DNA from: Micromonospora olivasterospora | GTDB lineage: Bacteria; Actinomycetota; Actinomycetes; Mycobacteriales; Micromonosporaceae | NCBI RefSeq assembly: GCF_007830265.1 | Contig: NZ_VLKE01000001.1 | Span: forward strand, 5,890,001-5,954,000 | Reading direction: 5' to 3' | Length of the DNA: 64,000 nt | Shown here: positions 49,419-59,719 of the stretch, piece after piece | Layout of the letters: each line of letters begins with the position of its first letter | Position numbering within the stretch: the first letter of the stretch is position 1 | Notes under the pieces: generated by a model | The model's database searches: none | Told to the model about the DNA's origin: nothing | Seen by the model: only the letters and a program-made list of their open reading frames with translations | Made by a program: the position numbers and the translations under genes

Positions 49419-50369
49419 GTGACCCGAGACGGAGAGCCAGGGCCGCGATTCGCCCCCCGTGCGGACGGCAACCGGGTGGCGTACGAGGTGACCGGCGCTC
49501 CCGACGGGTTCCCCGTCTTCCTGCTGCACGGCACGCCCGGCAGCCGCCGGGGGCCGAAGCCGCGCGGCATCGTGCTCTACCGGATGGGCGTGCGGCTCGT
49601 CGCCTACGACCGTCCGGGGTACGGCGACTCCGACCGCTTCGAGGGGCGGGACGTGGCCGACGCCGCCCGGGACGTCGAGGCGATCGCCGACCAGCTGGAG
49701 CTGGACCGGTTCGCCGTGGTCGGCCGCTCCGGCGGCGGCCCGCACGCGCTGGCCTGCGCGGCCGACGAGCGGCTGCGGAGCCGGGTCACGCGGGTGGCCG
49801 TGCTCGTCAGCCTCGCCCCGTCGGACGCCATGGAGCTGGAGTGGTTCGACGGCATGAACGGCGACAACACGCGCGGGTTCGGCGCTGGCGTCCCCGACAC
49901 CGAGACGGTGGTCGAGGAGATCCGCCGGCGGGCCGCCCGCGCCGCCGAGGACCCGCGGTTCCTGCTGCGCGACCTGATGACCCACATGGGCCCGCCGGAC
50001 CGCCGGGCCATCAACGACGCGGCGCTGCGCGGGATCATCTTCGACACCTACCAGGAGGCGCTGCGCACCGGGCCGTACGGGTGGATCGACGACGTGCTGG
50101 CGCTGCGGCGCAGCTGGAAGTTCGACCTCGGCGCGATCGACACCCGGGTGACGCCGGTGCGCCTCTGGCACGGCGCGGAGGACACGTTCGCCCCGGTGAG
50201 CCACGGCCGGTGGCTCGCCGCCCGCATCCCCGGCGCCGAGATCGAGGTGCAGCCCGGCGCGGCCCACTTCGACGCCATGCAGCAGCTGCCGCGCATCCTG
50301 CGCTGGCTCACCGGCGCCGAGGCGCCGGTCAGCGGGGACGTGCTGATCGGCGCCCGGCCCGGTCAGTAG
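49419..50369 (+). CDS. Alpha/beta hydrolase
   Basis: This is a 316-residue protein from the GTG at 49419; an in-frame TTG at 49386 is possible. The fold is clear: oxyanion-hole HGTPGSRR, nucleophile elbow VVGRSGGGPHALA, acid in LWHGAEDTFAP and His in PGAAHFDAMQ. It resembles proline-iminopeptidase/epoxide-hydrolase-like members; the substrate is unknown. Its TAG overlaps the fxsT TGA on the opposite strand by 7 bases, so the two genes converge without a spacer. Confidence 0.85.
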   Translation: MTRDGEPGPRFAPRADGNRVAYEVTGAPDGFPVFLLHGTPGSRRGPKPRGIVLYRMGVRLVAYDRPGYGDSDRFEGRDVADAARDVEAIADQLELDRFAVVGRSGGGPHALACAADERLRSRVTRVAVLVSLAPSDAMELEWFDGMNGDNTRGFGAGVPDTETVVEEIRRRAARAAEDPRFLLRDLMTHMGPPDRRAINDAALRGIIFDTYQEALRTGPYGWIDDVLALRRSWKFDLGAIDTRVTPVRLWHGAEDTFAPVSHGRWLAARIPGAEIEVQPGAAHFDAMQQLPRILRWLTGAEAPVSGDVLIGARPGQ

Positions 50370-53300
50370 GGGTGCGGGTCGAGGACCCGGCGCACGTACC
50401 GCCCGTCGCGCAGCAGGACGACGCTCGGGTGCTCCTGCCCGACCCGGTCCGCGAGCCGGTCGGCGATGCGCGCCCACCCGATGCTGACGGCGCCCCCGGA
50501 CACCGCCTGGGTGGCGATCTCCAGGTTGCCCAGGCTGCGCATCGTGTCCGGGTGGTCCGGGCCGAACACCTCGGTGAGCCCGTCGACGACGAGCTGCAGC
50601 TGGTCCCGCCCGGCGGCGGGGTCGCCGCCGAGGGCGGTGAAGACCGCGACGTTGTTGGCCGCGCCGAGCGTGAACGGGTGACGGTCGCCGAGGACCGCCC
50701 GCAGCGCGGCGGCGGCTGCCGTGGTCAGTTCACGGGCCGGGCCGGTGTCCCCGGCGTCCCACCACGCCACGCCCATGTTGATCCGACACACCAGCGTGTA
50801 CGGGTGGTCGGGGCCGAACACCTGGACGAACGTCCGCTCGAGATCGGTGAGCTCCGCCCGTGCCTGGTCCCCCCGCCCCTGCAACATCAGGTTGGCGGTG
50901 CGGCTCAGCCAGCCGAACAGGCTCTCCGGGTTCGTCGGGCCGACGCTCGCGCGTAGCCGCTCGTACGCGTCGTCGAGCAGGCGGCCCGCCTCGGCGATCC
51001 GCCCGAGGCTGCGCAGCGACGCCGCGAGGTTGGCCTGCACCGGCAGGACGGCCGCCGACTGCTCGCCGAACAGCCGCCGGTACGCCTCGACCGTGTCCTC
51101 CAGCAGCGCCGCAGAGGCCGGGTAGTCGCCGGTCTCGCGCAGGTCGCGGGCGAGATTGTTGGCCGACAGGAGGGTGCGCGGGTGGTGCGGGCCGAGGACG
51201 ACCCGCAGCCTCCGGTAGGTCGCCTCGTCGCCGTCGAGGGCCTTGTCGAACTGGCCCATCAGGCGGTAGGAGGCGGCGAGGTTGTTGGCCGCGATCAGCG
51301 TGCGCCGGTGCTCCTCGCCGAACACCTCCACCGACGCCGCGTACGTCCGCAGGTCCCGCTCCAGCGCCTCCCGGTACCGGCCGAGGGCGCGCAGGTCCGC
51401 GGCGTACCCGCCGGCGGTCATCAGCGCGTACGGGTGGTTCCCGCCGATCAGCTCCTCCTGCTGGCGCAGGGTGTCGGCGTCCAGTTGCCGGGCGGCCTCG
51501 AACCGGCCCAGGCTCCGCAGCAGGTTCGCCCAGTTGAACCGCAGGTACAGCAGCTGCACACGCAGCGCCCGGTGGGCCGCCGTGTCCGGGGAGAGCCCGT
51601 CGAGGACGGCCGACCAGATCTTGTCGGCCTGCCGGGCGTACTGCTCGCCCTGCTCGTAGCCGCCGTTGAGGTAGATGTACCGGATCCGGTCGATGACCAG
51701 TTGCCGGACCGTGTCGTCGGAGCAGGAGACGGCGTCCGAGCCGTCCAGGTGCGGCCAGAGGATGCGGAACGCGGACTTGAGGCCCGGGTCGTCCACCTCG
51801 CCCGAGGGACGGGAGCCGGCGAGGATCCGGTGCACGTCGTGCTTGACCTCGGCCAGCTCGCTCTCGGACATCCGGGCGCGCAGGGCCGCCTGCAGGAGGC
51901 GGTGGACCTGCACCCGATGGGCGTGCAGGTCCACCTTGATCAACGCCAGCCGGTTGATCCGCTGCACCAGCGCCGCGGCGATGTCGCGCTCGGAGACCCG
52001 GTCGGTGACCTGCGCGGCGACCCGCGGGTCGTGCGGGGCCACGACCTTCGCCACCTGGTCGCCGTAGAGCAGGTCGAGCGCGATGTCCGGGGCGAGCACC
52101 GAGGCGAGCTGGAGCAGCCGGTACGCGCCCGGCGACTGCTCCTGCAACCGCTCCAGGGACTGCTTCCACACCTCGCGTTCCGGGCCGGTGCGTTGCAGCC
52201 CGGCCAGGTAGCCGGCGACGGACTCGACGCTGTCGGCCAGCCAGGCGCCGGCCAGGGCGACCAGGATCGGCACGTCCTCCACCGCCTCGGCCACCTGCTC
52301 TGCCTCGGCCACCGTCATACCCCGCTGCCGGGTGCGGCCCAGCAGGTGGGCGATGCTCTCGGCCCGCTGGAATGCCTCCACGTCGACGGCGCGGGCCAGG
52401 TCGCCCCAGTCCGGGTTGCGGGTGGTGACCAGCACGTGCCCGTCGCCCTGGGGCAGGTAGTCCTTGACGTGCTCGTACTGGTCGACGTTGTCGAAGACGA
52501 CCAGCCAGCGCAGCGGCGGCTCGTCCTCGCCCCGCCCGCCGCCGTGGCCGAGCCACTGCCGCACCGCCCGGGTGTTCTCCGGCACCGTCGGCTGCTCCGG
52601 CAGGCCGAGTCGCCGGCCCAGGTCGGCGAAGCGCACGTCGACGAACTGCGCGGGGTCGGCGTCGACCCACCAGACCACGTCGTACGCGCCACGGAAGCGG
52701 TAGGCGTACTCGGCGGCCAGCTGCGTCTTGCCGATGCCGGCGCCGCCGCGCAGGGCCACCGGCACCCGGTCGTGCGCCGCCGCCTTCAGTTCCTCCCGCA
52801 GCGTGTGCAACAGCCGCTCCCGGCCCGTGAAGCGGACGTTGCGCGCCGGGGCGTAGAACACCAACGGCTCGGCCGCCGGGAAGCGGGTGGCAGGAACCGG
52901 GTGGTGGCGACCGTCCGCCGCCCGCCCGACGAGCTCCCACACCTGCTCGGCGGCGGCGGTCGCGCCGCGCTCGTACACCGTCGCCCAACTGCCCGGCGGC
53001 GTGTCCACCGACGGCGTGGTGTCGTCGAGGTGCAGGGCGAGCGGGGGCGAGCCGAACTGGCGGCGCCGCCCGGGCCGCCGAGCTCCCGCCGGGCCGCCAC
53101 GTACGCCCGGGAGACCAGGTGCAGCTCCCGGGACGCGGCGCCGACCGGCACCGCGGCCGGAGCGTCCAGCGGGGCGACCAGCACCCGCAGGTCGACGGCG
53201 GTGAGCACGGCCTGGACCCACTCCGCCCAGGCCTGGTCCTCGGGCACGTACCGCAACACGATCAGCTCTTCGACGATCACCGGCTTGCGCTCGAAGCGCT

Positions 53301-54272
53301 GCACCGTCTGCCGCCGCAGCCCCTCGTCCATGCGGGGCAGCGCGGTGACCCGCCCGCCGGTGATGTGCCGGGTCAGCGACTCGTACGCCGACAGCAGGCC
53401 GCGGCTGCCCGGCACGTCGCCGAAGGTCGCCAGGGTCTCCTCGTAGGCGTAGTACGCCCGGTAGGGCACCTCGACGGTCAGCCAGTAGTCCTGCCGTTCC
53501 GCGTCGGTCATGCCGGCGGGCAGCCCGCGAAGCGTCGCATCGCCAGCGCCCGGCCCGCGTCGGTCTTGCCCTTCTCCCCCTCGTCCACGCGCATCGGCAC
53601 CGGCAGCACCCGCCGCGCGCGCCGGCCCTCGTAGCCGCGGACCCGGGCGGCCACCGTGGCGGCGCCGTCGATGCCCTGGTCGCTGAGGGTGAAACAGTCG
53701 ACGAGGACGTCCGGCAGGTGGATCGTGCAGATCTCCGCGACGTCGCTGATGCCGGTGCGGCTGTCGATCAACGTGTAGTCGTAGTGCCGTTTCATGTCCG
53801 CGCGCAGCGCGTCGAAGAACTGCGCGCCGCCGAGTCGGTTGTAGAAGTTGTCCCAGTTGAGGCCGGTGACGCTGGTGGCGTAGTCGGGGTTGTGCCGGCC
53901 GGCCAGCAGCAGGTCCGGGGTGCCCCCGCCGGGGAATTCCCAACTGACCGAGAACGCGTACGTGTGCACCCGGGCGTACTCGCGGTGCCAGTCGCCGGGC
54001 CGGGCGTCGCCGGTCTCCCGGCGGCGGGCGTTCTCCCACTCGTACTCGAGGATCAGGTCCATCACGCCGCCGGTGGTGGCGACCTGCTCCGGGTCGAGGA
54101 ACGGGGCGAAGAACCGGTGCAGGCCGGGGGATTCCAGGTCCCAGTCGGCGACGAGCACCCGCTGGCCGTTCGCGGCGAGGATCCACGCGGTGTTGGCCAG
54201 CGCCATGGTGCGGCCGGTGCCGCCCTTGTAGGAGTAAAAGGTGACGACCTGACCGTCACGGGTTGGCGTCAT
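50363..54272 (-). CDS. fxsT: FxSxx-COOH system protein FxsT: ParA-like NTPase, NB-ARC-like ATPase and TPR array, two frame breaks
   Basis: The ATG at 54272 overlaps the fxsC stop. Domain order: a MinD/ParA-like P-loop (VVTFYSYKGGTGRTMALAN) in residues 1-250; a middle region (DYWLTVEVPYRAYYAYEETL); an NB-ARC/STAND ATPase with GGAGIGKTQLAAEYAYRF near 510 and WLVVFDNVDQYEHVKDYLP; and about 600 residues of TPRs with the NNLA..R..G repeat. Two single-base losses, near 53525 and 53059, put the parts in three frames. Adding two bases gives 1303 residues. In the known FxSxx-COOH systems this protein accompanies the radical SAM maturase and TIR-like proteins. The STAND-TPR design resembles sensor proteins that assemble on ligand binding. 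Confidence 0.85.
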
Positions 54273-55435
54273 AGCTCGTCCTTCCCTCGCCCTACGTCGG
54301 ACGCCCGGACCGGCCCCAGGCTCGGCTTCGGGGTGTGCGGGCCGTCCGGCGGGTCGACCGGACCGTGCCTGAGGAACTGCTTGCGCGCCTCGGTCACCAG
54401 CAGCGGCGCGCAGCGCTCGAACTCGTCGATGCTGCGCACCGGCAGCACCCGCGGGAACCGGGCGTCCTGCAACGTACCGGCGATCGCCTCGGGCGTGGGC
54501 TCGGCGCGCCCGTGGTCGACCGCGATCACGAGCGGGACCACCCACTGCGGCAGGCCGGCGAGGGCCGCGTGGGCGGCTTCGGCGCCGACGGCGGCGTCCA
54601 CCAGCACGACCACCGGGCTGCGCGGCGCCCGGGCGCGGGCCTCGGGCAGGTCGACCACCCTGGTCGGCAGGCCCAGCCGCTCGGCGGTGGCGGCGACGTA
54701 GTCGGCGACGGCCAGCTCGTGCTGGTCGACGTACGGCCGCCAGGGGGCACGGGCCGCGGTGAGCGTGGTGACCAGGAGCGCGGGCGCCCCGGTGTCGGTG
54801 ACCGGGCCGGTGGTCAGGGTCGCCGCCCGGGACCGGGCGAGCGGCTCGGTCTCGGTGACCGTGACGATCCGGTCGGCGAGCGCCGCGAGGACGCTGCCGT
54901 ACTGCCGGTGGTACGCGCTGAGCTTGCACAGCGCCCGCAGCCCGTTCTCGGCGTAGTCGGCGCGCTCGTCCGCGTCCGCGACCAGCTCCAGCGCCCGCGC
55001 CGTCTCCGGGTGCTCCCCCCAGGAGGGCAGGGGCATCCAGAGCACGGGCAGCAGGTGTCGCTCGGCCCGGCCGGGCGCCAGCCGGGCGAGGCGGCTGCGG
55101 AAGGACTCGCGTTCGCCGAGGGCCCAGGCGTTGCGGAAGTAGTTCGGCGAGTAGAGCGGAACGAAGACATGCGCGAGGCTGAGCGCGTCGGTGAGCGCCT
55201 GCTTGAGGTCGGCGCCGGGACTGACCTGCGCGTCGAAGAAACCGGCGTCGATCTCGCCGGCCCGGCTGGCGCGGGCGCGGACGGCGGTGGCCAGGTCCTG
55301 GAAGAACCGGCTGACCCAGTAGTCGGTGTCCGGCCGGGCGGCGGCCGACAGGGGCACGGAGTGGGCGTAGCTGAGGAAGAAGTACGTCTCGCGCCCGGCC
55401 GGCCGGCGCGCCAGGGAGGTGTCAGACCAGGTCAT
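54269..55435 (-). CDS. fxsC: FxSxx-COOH system TIR-like protein FxsC, long form
   Basis: This 388-residue protein has an N-terminal TIR-like domain (RETYFFLSYAHSVPLS, FFDAQVSPGADLKQALTDAL, HVFVPLYSPNYFRNAWALGE). A second alpha/beta domain follows (PALLVTTLTAARAPW, SPVVVLVDAAVGAEAA). This is the FxsC family layout. The ATG lies inside the end of the shorter TIR-like gene (14-base overlap) and the stop overlaps the fxsT start, so the genes are tightly coupled. TIR-like domains here may bind or cleave nucleotides or act as adaptors; which is unknown. Confidence 0.82.
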   Translation of the reverse strand: MTWSDTSLARRPAGRETYFFLSYAHSVPLSAAARPDTDYWVSRFFQDLATAVRARASRAGEIDAGFFDAQVSPGADLKQALTDALSLAHVFVPLYSPNYFRNAWALGERESFRSRLARLAPGRAERHLLPVLWMPLPSWGEHPETARALELVADADERADYAENGLRALCKLSAYHRQYGSVLAALADRIVTVTETEPLARSRAATLTTGPVTDTGAPALLVTTLTAARAPWRPYVDQHELAVADYVAATAERLGLPTRVVDLPEARARAPRSPVVVLVDAAVGAEAAHAALAGLPQWVVPLVIAVDHGRAEPTPEAIAGTLQDARFPRVLPVRSIDEFERCAPLLVTEARKQFLRHGPVDPPDGPHTPKPSLGPVRASDVGRGKDEL

Positions 55436-56102
55436 GCCGGCCCTCCTCGAAGCTGTCCCGCAGCTGGCGCATGTCGGTCGGCACCCCGGCCTCGACCCAG
55501 TGGGTCCGGTACGCGCGGGCGACCCGCTGCGCCAGCCGCCAGACGACCGCGTCGTAGGCGTCCTTGCCGTTGCGGCCGAGACTCAGCAGGCCGTAGATGC
55601 CCTCGTCGTGGTATTGCGGGGCGATGTCCGAGGGAAGCCGGGTGGGGCTGAACATCTGCCGCCGCGACACGGCCTCGGGCACGTGCCGCCGATCCACCAC
55701 CGACCAGTTGACCGGGATGACCGGGGTGTCCCCCGCCGACGGTTCGGCGCCGGGACGGGGCAGCGTACGACGGCGGGTGAACGCGTCCCACTCCCGGGCG
55801 CACCACGGGCTGCGCAGGTACTGCGGGGAGATCAACGGGATGAACACCTGGCAGTGGCCGGCGGCGAACGCGAGGTCCTCGGTCCACAGCTGCCCCCCGT
55901 CGAGCATCCGGTCCATGAAGCCCGCCGTCCGCCCCGGGCCGAGGCCGAGCAGCTCGACGACGTGGTCGGAGAGGTCGACGAAGAGCTGGAAGACCTTCTG
56001 GTTGGTGTCCCGGGGCGGCGCCGACACGCGGTTGCGGGTGCGGGCGTAGCTGAGGAAGAACACGGGGGCGCTCTCGTCCTCCCAGAACTGTTCCTCCGCC
56101 AC
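55422..56102 (-). CDS. Short TIR-like protein of the FxSxx-COOH operon
   Basis: This 226-residue protein is one TIR-like domain (PVFFLSYARTRNRV, FMDRMLDGGQLWTEDLAFA, QVFIPLISPQYLRSPWCARE, WDAFTRR) with a helical tail. The GTG at 56102 has GGGAG seven bases upstream. It is a paralogue of the next gene, with the same FLSYA and PLxSP.Y motifs. Ninety bases separate it from the maturase gene. Two TIR-like genes in tandem are common in this family of operons. Confidence 0.8.
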   Translation of the reverse strand: MAEEQFWEDESAPVFFLSYARTRNRVSAPPRDTNQKVFQLFVDLSDHVVELLGLGPGRTAGFMDRMLDGGQLWTEDLAFAAGHCQVFIPLISPQYLRSPWCAREWDAFTRRRTLPRPGAEPSAGDTPVIPVNWSVVDRRHVPEAVSRRQMFSPTRLPSDIAPQYHDEGIYGLLSLGRNGKDAYDAVVWRLAQRVARAYRTHWVEAGVPTDMRQLRDSFEEGRHDLV

Positions 56103-56192
56103 CTGCCGCTCCCGCCCGGCGCCGCCGCCTCAGGACGACCACAGTATCGATCCGAACCAACTCTGTGCTGCCCCGTGCGCGGCCGCCGCGAC

Positions 56193-58518
56193 TCATCCGG
56201 TCGACCAGCCGTCCACTGTGGCTCCCATGCGCCGTACGAACCGCTCGCCCGCCAGGGTCAGCGCGCCGAGGTCGAGCAGCGCGTCGATCGCACCGGCCGT
56301 CCAGTCCCGGTAGCGGCGGAAGGCGGCCGCCGCGACCGGGTCGGTCCGCCGCCGCCACACGTCGGCGACCGCGAGGTGGGCGTAGACCCCGTGCAGGACG
56401 CCCTCCACGGGGCGCGGGTCGTCGCGCCAGGGCACCCGCAGCCTCCGGGGGTCCGCGGGGTCGAGCAGGTCGCAGACGTCGAGCACCGCGTCCAGCTTGA
56501 GGTGCTGCACCTCGTGGACGAGCAGCACCGCGAGCGTCGCGTCGTCGGTCGCCGGGGTGACGGCGACCGCGCCGAACGCGGACCGGGCGGCGGCGCTGCG
56601 CGAGCGGCCGCTGGGGTCGGGGCGCAGTGGCACCACGGCCCGCAGCAGCGTACGCACCCCGGGGGCGTAGTCCCCGGCCTCGGCGTCGACGCGCCGGACC
56701 GCCCGCCCCACCTGGTCGGCCCACCGCCCGGCCGCGCGCGGGGCGAGCCGGGCGGCCACCGGCAGGTCGAAGCAGTCCCGGTACGGGTCGACGTCCTCCA
56801 GCAGGACGTCCCGGTCGCCGGTCGGGGCCCGCCGCACCGGCCGCCACCCGTCCGGGTGCTCCGGCGCGGCCGGTCGGACCCGGAGCCGCCGTCCCCCGGC
56901 CCGCGCCTCGACCTCGCCCCCGAGACGGACAGCTCCGCGGTGCCCGCGTCGGCGTCGAGGGCGATCGCGCCGAGGGCCGGCAGGTGGACGAGGCCGTCGC
57001 GGACCGGGACGACGAGCTCGGCGTCGGCCCCGGCGTGGACCGCCGCGGCGGCCGCGACGCAGGCGAGGTGGGACAGGTCGGGCGTCCCGGCGAGGTGGCG
57101 GTGCGCCCAGCGCCGGACGAACGGGTGGCCGAGCACGGTGCGCACCGCGTCGGGGGCGGCGACGTCGAGGTCGACGAGGAGGTCCCAGCCGGCCGCCGCG
57201 AGAGGGTCGTCGGCCGCCGCGGGGCTGAGCGCGACCACCAGGGCCCGGGCCACGCCGAGGTGCACCGAGGCGAGGTGGCGCACGGACTCGCCGCTGCCGC
57301 CGCCCGCACCGAGGTCGTCGAGGACGGCGGGGCTCAGGGCGTCGGGCGGCGGGGACGGCGCCTCGGCGGCCGGGCCGGTGCCGTCGCGCGGACGAGGGCG
57401 GCGAGGTCGGCGCAGTACACGGAGGGGTTGTCGAAGCCGCTGCCCGAGCGGTACCGGTGGGGGTAGAGGCCGCCGCCGCAGCGCCGCACCACGGGGCAGG
57501 CCCGGCAGGTGTCGCAGAGGCCGGTCAGACCGGACTGCCGGACGGCGATGCCGGGATGGGCCGCGGCGTCGTCCACGCCGTGCCGGAAGACGTCCAGGCC
57601 GGTGGCGGCGGCGCCGTGGTAGGCCGACTTGAGGGAGTCGACCTGCTCGAAGCTGCCGTCGGTCTCGACGACGACCAGGTCGGCGGGGCCGAGCCCGACG
57701 GCCTCCGTCCCGCTGGCGCCGCCCGCCGCCGTGGCGAGCAGAGACTCCAGCAGGCGGATCGGCACCGGGCACCCGTCGGCCAGCCAGCGCCGGTGGATGG
57801 CGAGCAGCCAGTCGGCGTACGGCGTGTCGGCGCCGTGCGGGCGGGCCGGTGGCCGGTCCCAGTTGGCGTGCGGCAGGAGGAAGTCGACGCGCGGCGGCTG
57901 CTCGGCGAGCAGCGCCTCGTACACCCGGATCGGGTCGTTGGCGAGGTCGACGGTGCAGAGGATGCCGGCGTAGACGCCGCGGTAGGCGGGGCGCCGCAGC
58001 AGCGCCAGGGCGCGCTGCACCTGCTCGTGGCTGCTCCCGCCGTCGACGTGGCGGCGGTGCCGGTCGTTGGCGGCGCGGTCGCCGTCGAGGGAGATCCCGA
58101 CCTTGACGTCGTGGGCGACCAGCACGTCGCAGATCGCCGGGGTGAGCAGCACGCCGTTGGACTGCATCCGCAGGTCGAGTCGGGTGACCGGGTCGATCGC
58201 CCGGCGCAGCGTGGCGGCGGTCCGGTCGAGCCGGGCGGCCCCGGCGAGCAGCGGCTCCCCGCCGTGCAGGACCACCCGGACCACGTCGAGCCGGTGCACG
58301 GCCGCGTGCTCCGCGATGCGCCGGGCGGCCGTCTCCACCGTGGCCGGCGCCATCACCCGGGGCTGGCGCCGCCACGACTGGTCGGGGTGCTCGTAGACGT
58401 AGCAGTGGTCGCAGGCGAGGTCGCACCGGCTGGTGAGCTTGAGGACGTACTGACTCAGCGGTGCGACGGGCGCGGCCGGCGCGGCGGGATCAGATCGACG
58501 AGCCGAAGGCTGCGACAT
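56193..58518 (-). CDS. fxsB: FxSxx-COOH radical SAM/SPASM maturase FxsB with HEXXH domain, two frame breaks
   Basis: The ATG at 58518 lies inside the end of fxsA. The radical SAM CxxxCxxC is SRCDLACDHCYVYEH (Cys 32, 36 and 39), followed by VLHGGEPLL and GISLDGDRAANDRHR. The SPASM region has LCDTCRACPVVRRCGGG with further Cys for auxiliary clusters. Near 57385 and in the G run at 56917-56921 single bases are missing. With them restored the protein is 775 residues and the C-terminal part carries VLLVHEVQHLKLDAVLD (HEXXH near 666). FxsB enzymes install carbon-carbon cross-links on the precursor peptide. The HEXXH part could be a peptidase-like domain. Confidence 0.87.
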
Positions 58519-58669
58519 CGAGCCGGGTCGGGTGCTCCACCCGCCGGTCGTCCACGCGGGCCACGGCGCGGGCCCGGTCGAGCGGGATGCGGCCGAGCGG
58601 CGTGTGCCGCAGGTCGCCGAGCGGAGCCGGGGACGGGGACGGATCGAGCTGCCGTGCGGTGTTGTTCAC
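58490..58669 (-). CDS. fxsA: FxSxx-COOH RiPP precursor FxsA
   Basis: I chose the GTG at 58669 because GGAGG lies seven bases upstream. This gives 59 residues: MNNTARQLDPSPSPAPLG, then PLGRIPLDRARAVARVDDRR, ending LDVAAFGSSI. The last five residues FGSSI fit the FxSxx-COOH signature that defines the precursor. The radical SAM gene overlaps its 3' end, and a good promoter lies upstream. The mature product is unknown. The Phe and Ser of the C-terminal motif are the likely cross-link sites by analogy with the family. Confidence 0.85.
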   Translation of the reverse strand: MNNTARQLDPSPSPAPLGDLRHTPLGRIPLDRARAVARVDDRRVEHPTRLDVAAFGSSI

Positions 58670-58725
58670 GTCGAGTCCTCCATGTCGGTCGAAGATGGAC
58701 GGACGCATGCGACAGGCTATCGGCG

Positions 58726-58754
58726 ATCCTATATTGCGCAGCGGGTGATGTCAC
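58726..58754 (-). promoter_or_regulatory. Probable promoter of the fxs operon
   Basis: On the minus strand GTGACA and TAGGAT are separated by exactly 17 bases, a good sigma-A-type spacing and fair hexamers. Transcription would start near 58719, about 50 bases before the fxsA GTG. The -35 overlaps the stop of the upstream DUF4231 gene. Confidence 0.55.
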
Positions 58755-59659
58755 GACTGCGCAGTGCCATCATCCTCGATCATCTTCGCCATCCAGCCCT
58801 CGTTGGACAGTGCGAGGATCCGTTCGGCCTCGGCCACGAACACGTCGTCGTCGGCCCAGCCCTGCCCGGCCTCCCGGGTGAGGCACAGCCGGGTCAACTG
58901 GTCCGCGGCGTGGGCGTACTCGATCTGCTGCTGCTCGTACCGCTGGGTGGCCGCGTAGCCCGTCAGCGCCGTGGTGACCGCCGCCGCCACACCCACCCAC
59001 GCGGTCAGGCCGAGCCCGTCGCCGAGCACGCCGGCGGTCGCCGACAGCAGGGCCGCGACGACCGTCAGGGCGACCGCGGCGTACCCGATCCGCGCCGCCG
59101 CCCGGCCCGCCCGGCGGGCCGCCGGAAGGAGGTAGTCGTCGACCTGACGCCGCACCCGCTCGGCGCGGTAGCTGGCCACGTCGGAGACCGGCGGCAGGGG
59201 CCGCTCGGCCGGCGCCACGTCCAGCGTGTGCCCGGCCAGGTCGCCGGCGTCGTCCAGCAGCCGGTCGAACCGGCGCAGCAGGACGGCGTCCCGATCCGTC
59301 CCGGCGAACGGCGCGGTCCCGGCGAGATACCGGTACACCTCGGCCTTCAGCGCCTCGGACACGGAGCGCAGCCTGGTCCAGGCACGCACGGCGTCCCGGG
59401 AGGCCCACCGCGCCACCACCGGCGCCAGCAGCAGCGCGACGGCCGCGACGATCGCCAACGCGCGACCGGCGGCCGGTGCCACGCCGGCCAGCCGCGCCGC
59501 GGCGGTGCCGGCGACGGCCCCGATGACGGTGAGTACGGCCAGGCCGCGGCGCGCCCGGACGATCCGGCGCTTGGCGGCCTGGGCCGCCTCCGACCAGAGG
59601 CTCTGCCGCCGCCACACCCGGGACACGACCGACGCATCGAAGTCCGCCACGCCCCGCAT
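58751..59659 (-). CDS. SLATT/DUF4231-like membrane protein
   Basis: This is a 302-residue protein from the ATG at 59659. A soluble start (SVVSRVWRRQSLWSEAAQAA) leads into two TM helices (GLAVLTVIGAVAGTAAARL and ALAIVAAVALLLAPVVA). The segment RAWTRLRSVSEALKAEVYRY is typical of DUF4231/SLATT proteins. A second TM pair (IGYAAVALTVVAALLSATAG and GVAAAVTTALTGYAA) and a helical tail follow. SLATT proteins are proposed pore-forming effectors in nucleotide-signalling conflict systems. Here it directly precedes the fxs operon, but no nucleotidyltransferase is visible. The role is inferred. Confidence 0.65.
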   Translation of the reverse strand: MRGVADFDASVVSRVWRRQSLWSEAAQAAKRRIVRARRGLAVLTVIGAVAGTAAARLAGVAPAAGRALAIVAAVALLLAPVVARWASRDAVRAWTRLRSVSEALKAEVYRYLAGTAPFAGTDRDAVLLRRFDRLLDDAGDLAGHTLDVAPAERPLPPVSDVASYRAERVRRQVDDYLLPAARRAGRAAARIGYAAVALTVVAALLSATAGVLGDGLGLTAWVGVAAAVTTALTGYAATQRYEQQQIEYAHAADQLTRLCLTREAGQGWADDDVFVAEAERILALSNEGWMAKMIEDDGTAQS

Positions 59660-59719
59660 GGTAGGCGGACGGCGCATCCCCGCGTGTGCCCGCACGGCCG
59701 GGCGGAACCAGGCCGGCCG

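Noticed and set aside
53500..53530. Two separate genes joined by an ATGA overlap inside fxsT
   Set aside because: The first part would end in CPPA and the second would start MTDAERQ. Adding one G to the run gives RFAGLPAGMTDAERQ, and the family is one long chain, so a base loss explains it better.
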